64,000 bases of DNA, taken from assembly GCF_003369915.1 (NCBI RefSeq), contig NC_046673.1, positions 1,844,001-1,908,000 on the forward strand, given 5' to 3'. Position 1 is the stretch's first letter; every line of letters starts with the position of its first letter. Of this stretch, positions 12,827 through 23,400 are shown piece by piece. The notes below the pieces were generated by a model. That model had not been told where the DNA came from and searched no databases. It saw only the letters and a program-made list of their open reading frames with translations. A program made the translations under genes and the position numbers. Source of the stretch: Drosophila miranda. Taxonomy: Eukaryota > Arthropoda > Insecta > Diptera > Drosophilidae.

Positions 12827-13717
12827 TATACCCGATACTCAAAATGAGGGGTAAAAGTGGATGTGTGTAACGTCCAGAAGGAATCGTTTCCGACCCTATA
12901 AAAAATATATATTCTTGATCAGCATCAATAGCCGAGTCGATTGAGCCCTGTCCGTCTGTCCGTCCGTCCGTCTGTCCGTCCGTCCGTCTGTCCGTCCGTC
13001 CATCCACATTTTTAAAGATACAATAAAACCAAAACCGCAGAATCGTAGAGGATGACTATATCTTCTAGAGTGCAAAATCTAAACCAGATCGTATAATTAT
13101 TATAGCCAGAATCAAGAAAACAATTTCATTCTTTCTCGCTCTGTCTCTCTCTAACACACAGGTTTCATGGTCGGCTTTGCCAATTGCAAAATATGAGTTC
13201 AAGGATCTCAGAACCTATAAGAGCCAGAGCAACCAAATTTGGTATCCACACTCCTGTGATATCGGACCTTGACCGTTTTGTGTCCAAATTTCGCCACACC
13301 CCCTTCCGCCCCCGCAAAGGACGAAAATCTGGAGCATCCACAAATCTCAGAGACTATTAAGGCTAGAGTAACCAAATTTGGTATCCGCACTTCTGTTAGA
13401 TCTCACTATAAAACGTATATCTCAGAATTTCGCCCCACCCCCTTCCGCCCCCACAAAGAACGAAAATCTGTTGCATCCACAATATTGAGGATACGAGAAA
13501 ACTAAAAACGCAGAATCATAGATAATGATCATATTTATCAGATTGCTGAATCTGGATCAGATCAGATCAGACTGATTTTCTGTCTCTCTCGCACGCACTC
13601 TTTGTCGTGTCGTTTAATATTAGCGGCGTCTGCCCGATGAGAGCCATACTGACTAAGTATCGGGTATAAATGTAGAGTTGCGGTGTCCGCAGCAACTCAC
13701 AACGATCCCCTTCGTTT
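12827..13717 (+). mobile_element. DINE-1/SGM-like repeat, copy C (internally deleted)
   Basis: Same ends as copy A, but three internal segments are missing compared with copies A and D: bases after the first 'caaaatgag', the segment after the GTCY tract (the tract is at about 12949-13000), and part of the 'ggaacaaatcaa' region near 13565. From about 13110 to 13505 it is nearly identical to copy D at a constant offset of 2103 bp. Confidence 0.8.
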
Positions 13718-13989
13718 TCTTTAAAAACATGACCACTGTCCCACATTTGCTGCACTTTACTGTAATTTCAAGTAGCTTTAAATGCCTTCTCTCTGAGAGA
13801 AGCGTGCTTACTCTCTCAACTTTGCGAAAGAAGAGCGAAGTGCAGCACCAACAAAAATAGCACTAGTAACTGTTTTACGTAAAAGCTTTACTTTTCTGAG
13901 CTTTTCGATATTTTATGTTCTCGATTGCAATGAAAATCAGTGTTAAGTGTTCGTTGTTACAAGTTCAACAACAAAATTTTGGAACTGGA

Positions 13990-14690
13990 ATCGTGGAAAG
14001 CACGGCATTGAAGAGCAGAGGAAAGTTATCAAAAAGCCAATTTTAGGTGGGGCAACTAGTTGGCTGCTCAAATAAAAGGATAAGAAATGCCTTGAAATAT
14101 CTTTTGAAGCCCCAACAACGCGGAAGAAAGGCCGCAATGGCCGTCCATTATTGATAAAGCGAATGGTTCGTGAGAGCAGGAAGGACCCTTTTAAGCCGGC
14201 TACAGAGCTTAAAAATGATCTCAAAATATCGGCAAGTCAGTACAGTAAGAGCATAATTGATAGATAATAAATTGAGTGTTTATAGCCCACGAAAAGTTCC
14301 ACTTTTGTCGGTGAAGCATGTGGAAAAACGAATGATGTATGCAAAACAGCACCTGAAATGGCCAAAGGAATAATGGAGGAACATACTGTGGTCCGAGGAA
14401 AGTAAAATTGTTTTGTTTGGAGAAATAGGGTGTCGGTTGTATGTACGAAGACCACCAAATACTGAATAACACCCCAGGTTCACGTGTCAAACCATTAAAC
14501 ATGGAGGGACAAGCATCATGGTATGGGCATGCTTTTCTTACTATGGAGTGAGTCCAATATATTGGATAAAGTCCATAATGGATCAGCATATCTATATCGA
14601 AATACTCGAAACAGTAATGCTGCCATATGCGGAGTTCTTTAAACCCAAATTAAATAACATATTTCAATAAAAATGTTGGACAACTTCTTT
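13990..14690 (+). pseudogene. Tc1-like transposase relic
   Basis: Plus-strand conceptual pieces follow a Tc1-family transposase: an RGRK patch, then KDPFKPATELKNDLK (about 14179-14225, second helix-turn-helix region), KHVEKRMMYAKQHLKWPKE, WRNILWSEESKI, YVRRPPNTE, KHGGTSIMVWACFS and finally MLPYAE. Several stops and shifts interrupt it. The first catalytic aspartate (canonical WSDES) reads as glutamate at 14395-14397, and the sequence leaves the family pattern before the DN-P-H and third catalytic motifs. It is therefore dead and truncated. It lies between DINE-1 copies C and D. I could not find convincing terminal inverted repeats. Confidence 0.85.
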
Positions 14691-14767
14691 GTATTTTATA
14701 GTTTTTACATTTTTTTCTAAATCAGTGATAATATTGTAGGTGCCCAAATTTCTAATTAAATCCTTTT

Positions 14768-15883
14768 TATACCCGATACTCAAAATGAGTATTGGGGTAT
14801 ATTAGATTTGTGGTAAAAGTGGATGTGTGTAACGTCCAGAAGGAATCGTTTCCGACCCCATAAAGTATATATATTCTTGATCAGCATCAATAGCCGAGTC
14901 GATTGAGCCCTGTCTGTCTGTCCGTCTGTCCGTCCGTCCGTCTTTCCGTCTGTCCGTCCCCTTCAGCGCCTAGTGCTCAAAGACTATAAGAGCTAGAGCA
15001 ACGATGTTTTGGATCCAGACTTCTGTGATATGTCACTGCTACAAAAATATTTCAAAACTTCGCCCCGCCCACTTCCGCCCCCACAAAGGACGAAAATCTG
15101 TGGCATCCACATTTTTAAAGATACGATAAAACCAAAAACGCAGAATCGTAGAGGATGACTATATGTTTTAGAATGTAAGATCTCAGCCAGATCGTATAAT
15201 TATTATAGCCAGAATCAAGAAAACAATTTCATTCTTTCTCGCTCTGTCTCTCTCTAACACACAGGTTTCATGGTCGGCTTTGCCAATTGCAAAATATGAG
15301 TTCAAGGATCTCAGAACCTATAAGAGCCAGAGCAACCAAATTTGGTATCCACACTCCTGTGATATCGGACCTTGACCGTTTTGTGTCCAAATTTCGCCAC
15401 ACCCCCTTCCGCCCCCGCAAAGGACGAAAATCTGGAGCATCCACAAATCTCAGAGACTATTAAGGCTAGAGTAACCAAATTTGGTATCCGCACTTCTGTT
15501 AGATCTCACTATAAAACGTATATCTCAGAATTTCGCCCCACCCCCTTCCGCCCCCACAAAAGACAAAAATCTGTTGCATCCACAATATTGCACATTCGAG
15601 AAAACTAAAAACGCAGAATCATAGATAACGACCATATCTATCAGATTGCTGAATCTGGACCAGATCAGATAATTTTTATAGCCAAAAGGAACAAATCAAT
15701 TTTCACTGGCTACGCAGCGCCCTACGTCACGCTCAGACTGATTTTCTGTCTCTCTCGCACGCACTCTTTGTCGTGTCGTTTAATATTAGCGGCGTCTGCC
15801 GGAGGAGAGCCATACTGACTTAGTATCGGGTATAACCGTAGAGTTGCGGTGTCCGCAGCAACTCACAACGTTCCCCCTCGTTT
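14768..15883 (+). mobile_element. DINE-1/SGM-like Helitron repeat, copy D
   Basis: Full-length copy with the same starting TATACCCGATACTC, a GTCY tract at about 14910-14960 and the same closing CAACGTTCCCCCTCG as copy A. It is very close to copy C between 15210 and 15608. No coding capacity. Confidence 0.85.
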
Positions 15884-16638
15884 ATACTACGGTTGCGTTA
15901 CTGGAAGGTGAGTTAAGGTAATTTTGTTTTATTTTCGAACAAGGAGGTTGTAGAGCTTCTTCGATGGTGCGCGCGTTCATCCGCGTGCATGTGGTTTACT
16001 TTTGTAGTGAATCACAGATAACACCTGTTTTTGAACATTTAAGAATTGTGGCATTATCATTGTGTTGTCTTCATTTTTTACTGTATCCGGCATTGAAACT
16101 GTTCAATAGTAAAATTCGAAATTTTTTTCTGCATTCGTTTTTTATAAATTATATTTGTTTTCGGCGAGCTCGGCGAAAACATGGCCAGGCGGTGGACAGC
16201 TTTTATCGGGGGTCTTTAATTTCTGGAATTGACTGCCTGTAGTCAACCAGCATCGCTTTAAAAGTGGCCAACACTTGCTCCATCATTTGGGGCTTAAAAT
16301 ATCTCCTAATATTTGATCTCCTTAAAAGACTCCTAAAAAAGACCTGCATAATGCGCTGTTGACGGCTCAAAAAACTTTTTTCTAGCGAATTTAAAGTTAT
16401 AGATTTACGTGTGGACATATCTGAATCGATATCATCAAATTGGCAATGCTTCTTTAATTTTTCATACAAGAGGACGGCAATGTGAAAAATTGGCTCTTTA
16501 TCAACACTTATGTACCTGCGCTAAGCATTCTTCAAAGGGCTTTACTGACTTTGTTGATCTTGTTGGTCTCCTCGAAGCTCCAAATATAGGACATAGCGCC
16601 GCGAAGAGCCAAGTTCAACAAATTGGTGAGTACTTTGG
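15884..16638. other. Stretch without a recognised gene
   Basis: About 750 bp. The only notable frame is on the minus strand at 16203-16469 (88 codons, basic and helical in character, open further upstream to about 16510). It has no family I recognise and its third positions are AT-biased. It may be a decayed transposase or chance. Confidence 0.5.
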
Positions 16639-16955
16639 TTAGCCAAAGTGAAACCAAGAATGCTGCTCACTGACGTACTGGAAGGTGCCAAAGTAAACGA
16701 GCACGACAATCAACGGAAAAAGGAACAGCATAAAAGTGACGAAGACCAGGAGGCAGGTATAGGCGGTCTTCAGCATCCCGGGTAGTGTCTGCACCCGAAT
16801 ATCCTTCAGAAGATCCACCAACGGCTGCATATAGTACACCAGGAGAGCAATCATCGAGGCCTTCTTCCACTGCAGATTGAATGCGGGGAATCAGACCTTC
16901 TTTTCGGACTTACTATTTTACGCTTGTGCAGCGGGTTTCTCCAGGTCTTTGACAT
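16639..16955 (-). CDS. Candidate small membrane protein, two exons
   Basis: I join a 14-codon exon (16914-16955) to a 76-codon exon (16639-16869) across a 44-bp intron with GTAAGT at its start and CTGCAG at its end, giving 90 residues. The protein starts MSKTWRNPLHKRK, has a weakly amphipathic middle, then a strong hydrophobic segment of about 25 residues (LLVFVTFMLFLFPLIVVLVYF, roughly residues 55-77) and a short aromatic tail ending HSWFHFG. The basic N-terminus suggests an N-inside, single-span protein. Third positions are mostly G or C, unlike the AT-rich surroundings, which argues for real coding. I do not recognise the family. The gene lies downstream of PPIP5K on the same strand and outside the transposon bed. 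The intron is at the short limit for Drosophila; the alternative is translation from the Met at 16854 in exon 2. Confidence 0.5.
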
Positions 16956-17494
16956 GTTCCTACTTTTGAACGTGGAATTTTATATATATTTTATAAATAT
17001 ATATTTTAGGTTGATCAATTTTTAACTGATATGTATGTATCATGAGTAGATACATGATTCGGAGCTGGCAAGATCCAACACACAACATCATTCACTTGTG
17101 TTATACAAGAACTCAGACAAATTTGGCTAAAAAAGTACAACAAATTGTGCATACTTACACGAATGAATGTGCAAGAAGCTATCCTCCTCTAAGGAGCCTT
17201 CTAGTGGCTCCTGAAGGCTCCTTTTACTCTTTTCCTTCCCTTTTCTTTTCATTTATCTTAAGCTGTACAAATTGGATCTACATGGAAACTATACATATTT
17301 TCTGACATCCAAACCAAATTAATTTGTGGACAGAAAAATATACATTTGCCGGATAGTTTTATTTGCTTGGCCCAACAACAACAACAAGTACAATTAAGAT
17401 TAAAGAATTCAATAACGTTTACGTTTACGCGCCAGAGAAATATTTAGCTTATAGTGAGGCTGCGAGTGCAAATGCGAGTGCAAAGAGTTGAGAG
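16956..17494. other. 3' flank of PPIP5K
   Basis: AT-rich and gene-free. The part from about 17340 to 17494 should be the PPIP5K 3' UTR. Confidence 0.6.
17358..17363 (-). other. Poly(A) signal of PPIP5K
   Basis: AATAAA on the minus strand 131 bases past the stop codon of the last PPIP5K exon, a sensible spacing for the distal 3' end. Confidence 0.6.
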
Positions 17495-20400
17495 CTAAGG
17501 GTTCCTCCTAGACGAGGTCGAGGGTTGCTCGTTATCGTCGCGGTCATTGCGATCGGCATCGCCTCCTGCATCGGTCCCAGCATCGATATCGGCACCGACA
17601 GCGACCTCGGTATCGGTTTCGAACTCGGTGTCGCTGCAATCGAACGAAAGATTAGCGGGAGCGTTAGCCGGCAGCAGCAGGAACTCGTTGAACAAAAAGT
17701 CCGCGTCCATGGACTGAGTCTTAGGGTGATAGCCCCGCACAATGCCTCGCTTGGGCGGTTCTATGAACCGCTCTTTCACGATCAACGCCCCCGGTCGAGG
17801 AGATGGTGATGGTGATGGCGAGGGGGATGCCGAGGCTGAGTGGCAGGCGGATAGTGCACTGGGCAGTCGCCCAAAGTGCCCTGTTCCACCTCCCCGTAGC
17901 CGATCCCGGTTTGTTCCTGCTGCTGCTGCTGGTCCTGCTCCAGCTCCGGCTGCGGCTCCTTTCTGGTGCTGCGGTGATCCACTGGTGCTCTTTAGGTTGA
18001 TACAACTCTGGGTGTGGGACACGTTTGCATAGTCGCCCGTGGCCTGCATAGGTGCGCGCTTCAAGGTGTTGCTCTCGAAGGGAAAGTTCGAGTTGGAGGT
18101 GGACTGAGTGAGGTTCTCAAACTTTCGCAGCCGGGCATCCTGGCGCAGCTGCTGGGCGGCAGCCGGCAGATTGATGGAGGCGTGCAGTGCCGCTCCGTCC
18201 TTGTCCGGCTGCCCTGTGCCCTCGAAGACGCTGATCTGCTTCTGGATGCGCGGTGAGACTGGATCGTGAGAACGGCGCACAGGAGGACGAGTGTGTTCCG
18301 GCGACGGCTGCTGGATGTGGACGGGCAGGGAGAAACCGAAGCGGGGATCATCGCTAGCCACGTCCGGCGGAGCCTCGGCGTGACTGGGACAGCAGTGGCA
18401 AATCGCCAGATTGGGCTCCCCATCAGGTGGCAGTGATGGAGTAGTGGCTGCCGAAAGGGTGGCATCCTCGTCATCCTCGAAGCCCTGAGGAGATTTGAAA
18501 CCCAATTAGAAGAGTACAGTGGAAAAGAATAACATACTCACATCCATGGAGAGCGTCATGGAGCCCCTGTTTGCCACCATGCTCAGGTCAAGGTCATTGC
18601 CGAAGCTCAGGGGGGTGAGGCAGTTGATGGCGTTATCCGGCTCCCCGCAGGCGACGAAGAAGAGACCTTCTCCGGACATGCTCATCCCCACGCCACTCAA
18701 GGGAGGGTGGCATTCTGTGAGGCTGTGCGTCTGTCCACTTACATTCAGGTAGATATCTGGCGTTTGTCCCTCAAGTTCCGCAAATGGCGTGATGGGAGCG
18801 GAAAAGTGATCGCTGTGGAATGGGAAATCTTTATTAATGGAGGAGGGACGTGGAGCAACCTCATTCTCACAATAACAGCTGCTTCAGCTCTGGTTCGGAT
18901 TGTGGTTCCTCATCCGCCACGGCTGCCTGGAGGCTCTCCTGCTGCTGCTGCCAGATTTCTTTTGTGGGTTGGCCAAATGGTTAAAGTTTTAAATTCAACC
19001 GTTAACATATTAAGCGGAATCGAAAGGGTTTAAAGATGATACAAAAACAAGTCATGAATGGGCGAATCGAATGCGGAATGAGCGATTGAAAAGTGAAAGT
19101 GAAGTGAGGTTAAAATTAAAAATAAAAGAGCTAGGAAAGAAAGAATAAGCAAGTGAAGAATGAGTGACGAGTGAGAAATGGTTGCGAGATAAAAGTAACA
19201 AGCGAGTAGGCGAGTTATCAAAGAGCGAGTGGAGAAAAGAAAATGGAGAAGGGACAATGGGCACAGGGAATAAATGTAAGGAAATTAAGAGTGATCAAAA
19301 AGCGAGTGAGAAATTTTTGATTGAAAAGCGATTCTTCGATTCAATTCATGATGAATTTATGATCTATATATTATCGATCGAAAAGTGTTTACTTCTCGCC
19401 ATTTTTATTCCAATGTTGAGCAAAAGACTTAAAAATTAATTGAAATTAAATCACAAATGACACAAAAAATATATCTATCCGTGTATATGTATGTGCATAT
19501 AGCTATGTATATTGACTCGTATTAATCGGTTATGGACATACATAGTAAAATATAGTAATATATAGAGGTAAACAAAATGTTAGCTGCATTCTCTAAATGC
19601 TTGGCTCAATTCAATCCACTGAAAATATTAAGAACAAAAAGAACGCATAAATAAATCAAATGATATTTTAAGTGCAATCAAATAAGACTAACAGACATTT
19701 GGGCATGGGTTTACAGCCCGGGAAATTCCAATTGCAAAACTCCTAGTTCCTAGTTCCCAGCTCCATTCTTTGGTACTCCGATAGGATAAACTTACACACA
19801 GGGTACAGGACGGTGTTTTAACAAACAAAATTTTAAGCTGTGGACCCCAAAGACGAAAATAGTTCAATGTACACGATTATGTATGCAAATGCGAGTGACT
19901 CAGACAGTAGAAAGGTTGCTTGATTTTGAATGAGTACTAGTCAGGCTCCAGGCAAATAAAAGATTGGATTAGCAAAATCATAGATACGTGTACATCCTTT
20001 AACACCTCAAAAAGCTATTTTGATTCTTTAAATACTATAGCTAGTGGTTTGGTACTTTGTCACACTTTCAAGCAAGAGTTTATTATACAATTTTGCGCTC
20101 TTCAACAGATAAACATTGAGGAAAACAACGAGCACAGTGCTCTGATGTCATTTTGAGCCTTTTCTTCCCCACAGACAAATACTGTTAATTAAAAAAAACT
20201 ATTTTTCGCACGAAATAATTTAAAAAATTTAATTGAATCAAATGAATGTGCGCTTTAAATATTTTGAAATTTCGTCAGCTTATCCAAAAAAAAATTTCAA
20301 GCCAAAAACCTCCTGGGGTATTTTTATATAGATCTTTTATGGGATCCATTCAGGATCTTGTGCTCTTTGACTTACGCTCTTTTTTGGCGGCCAAAAAGGT

Positions 20401-23400
20401 TCGGCACTGCCTCCGATCATCCGCATCCTGGATTTTATTTAGCTCTTCTTTCGCCAATTCTGAGAGAAGCTTATTCTCCTGGCGTCGTTCCGAGAGCACG
20501 TTAATCGAGCCCGATTCGCTACAGCCTCCTTGGAAGGTCACACTGAGGGGCGATTGATCCACTTTCACCACCACCCCCGTCGGGGTGCTCGGGTTGTCCC
20601 CAGCGCCGACAATGCCTTGACCGACTGAAGCGGCGACATCCACATGTGCAGCGAGCGTCATTGAAGAGACGGCCGGCATAGTGCCGTGGTCGAAGACGCG
20701 CGGCGGAGAGCCCGTTGGTGTCTTGAATATCTGCGCCAGGATCATGTCCTGCAGGAAACAGTCCAGCTTGCGCAGCGACAGAGCATTGTGGAGCGTTTCG
20801 AGGGGCCGTATTGGTGGTACATCGCCAAATCCTGTACGATCCCAAGTTGGGGTTGAGATGAGAAAAAATAGCATTAAAATATCATTAACGCAGAATGGAA
20901 ATCAGCCAATGACCCCTCCCCAAAATAAAAACAATAAAATAACGTAAGAACTTAAAATGAAGGTAAGTTCGCCGCAGTGAAGGATTCTCTGCGGAACAAA
21001 CAGAAAAAAGAAGATAACCGAAAGACATCCAATTAGAGGACTTTAAAGGGTGGGAGATAGAGGATCTCGAATCGTAACGAGCTTCTAGAGATTTTCGCCA
21101 ATAGATATTTTCCGTTAAGAATTTAAACCAAGACTTGGGTTTCCTTATAGTAAAAGAACACCTGAAGAAGTTCTACGGCATTAATAGTTAAGTTACATTC
21201 AATACTTTCCTGGTTACCTATGTACACATAAAGAAGGTTAACCACATCAATAGGCTTGGTTCAAAACTACCAAAGAATTTTCCTCATGTGTTGAATGTTA
21301 GCTTTTCAATTTACACACCCATTGGAGAAGTAATATCGATTTCTGGGATCCTTCTGGGATCCCGAATTATTCTCCTACAGAATCTTGTTAAGAAAAGGTT
21401 TATCCTCTGGTTTTTATGGCCCATAAAAAGGTTCTGTTATGTCCATCTACATAAGTACATTTACTATTTTGAACTATTTTGAATTCGCTACACTTGATAT
21501 GCCTATATCACCCTTTTAGTAGTCGATTCTAAAACTTGCAGGACCTTAAATAGTTTTGATCTCTACCATCTCTATTTTGTCCAAAGTCGATGAAAATCTT
21601 GAGGGGCTTTACATAATTTTAGGGTTTCACTTAACTACTGATGGTGCTCCTTCAAAGGATTGAGATCTCTCTCCCTCTTAATTCAAACCCAACGTCGGTA
21701 TTCTTTTGCTTACGACTATGTGTAGTACTCACCGGAAGACGAGACCGGTATCATGTCCCGCAGATTGGGGGCAGATGAGCTACCGCTTATCACTGCCGTG
21801 CTGAAAAGGCTATTCGCGCTGGTGGCCATCTTTTTGCTAAAACCACCGAAACCCAACATTTTCATATAGGACATCTGGCCGGCAATACTGTGTCTTTGGC
21901 GACGCGATGATGTTGACGAGTTGGCCGATGAGGCCGAGGCCGAGGCCGATACCGACACCGAAACTGTGCTATCTGTGGCGATGGTATTGGTACAACAAGA
22001 CGGGGTGGTCGTGGTAGTTGTTGTGTTTGTATCAGTGTTGGTAGTGGTGTTGTTATTGGTATTGGTGTTAGTGTCATTATGTTGAATGATCGGTTGATTG
22101 ATGATTGGTGTGATTGTTGTTGAAGTTGATATTGGTATTGGTAGAATTGTTGTTGTCGTTGGTATTGGTGAGATTGCGTATTCATGTTGGTGTTGGTGTT
22201 GGTGTGCGTCAGAGGAGGAAGGATCGATCGATTTGAATTGGTTAGTAAATGTTTGATTAGAAGACATTGTTGCTGTATTATTATTGAAAAAAGTTGCTAT
22301 TGTTGTTGTTGTTCTGTTTGTTGTTGTTGTTATAGCTAGAGTTGGTGTAATTGTCGGTGTAGTTATTGGTTTAAGTTCTGTTCGGCTTGCTGTGGCAGTA
22401 ACAAGCAAAGTGGGCAGATTGTAGACCACCAGAGGCTGTGGCTGTATCTGTGGCTGTTGTTCTGACGGTCTTTCATTGGGTACAATAGTGGTTTGATTTT
22501 GTGGTTCGGGATCGGGTGTGGGTGTGGGTGTTGGATTCAGATTGGGACTGACATTCTCGGCTATGGATTCGAAGCAGCTCACAAAACACCCGCCAGGCGG
22601 AGCTGGCACCGAGCAGGCCAAAAAGCGAAGGGGATTCTCCTGGAGAACTGGCGCCGAGCTGGGCAACACCGAGAGCTGGCCACACGAGTGGCTGGTGGCC
22701 CTGCGGTGGCCAGAACTGGAGGCAGCACTAGCGGCAGCTGGTGCCTTTGAATGGGTCGCGTCCATGTCCTTGCACAGCCTCAGTGTAGAGGCGGTGGGCG
22801 AGGTGGTGGCATGGCTCATGGGCGAGAGAGCTGCCAGAGCAGGAAGTCGCCGCCCGTATGGGACGGTCATCAGGCAAGCCGGAGCCGAGCTGGAGAGCTG
22901 GAAGTCATCGTCGAAGCTGCTGCCACCGACTTCGATGGCATCTGCTCGCTCGGTGCCCGTCGCCGGGCTGTGTGCCACCTCGGTGCTGCCCACAGCCTGG
23001 CCGAGATCCATCAGACTCTTTGAGTGTGAGTGGGCCTGGGAATGGAGCGCCAGGGGCGAAGAGCTGGTGCAATTGCAGCTAAGCGGTCGTTCGTTTGTGG
23101 CCAGCGGCGAGATCTGGGGCAGGTGCTGCAGGTGCTGGGGCACTTCGCGACCCGCCTTCAGGTCATCCGGCTCATCGCAGCTCTCCATGCGGCGCATGGT
23201 CAGTACGTGGAGTCGCTTGTGCGAAGCCGGGCCGCACTGGGGTGTACCCGGGTTCAAAGAGAAATCAATGTCAGACAGGGGAAGCTCGTTCGTGGACGAG
23301 TCGATCTTAAAAAAGGACAGACTGTCCGTGACGCGTATCTGGAAGGCCGTGCGATTGCCCCCCTTGGAAGCCCCTTCTCCGGTGCCGACCCGGGCATGGT

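Noticed and set aside
13269..13505. 78-codon frames repeated in DINE copies (also 5446-5682 and 15372-15608)
   Set aside because: They recur because the repeat recurs; no domain, and copies differ by stops and indels. DINE-1 elements are noncoding.
16203..16469. 88-codon minus-strand frame considered as a transposase or peptidase piece
   Set aside because: No catalytic or family motif could be identified, so it is only mentioned in the flank description.
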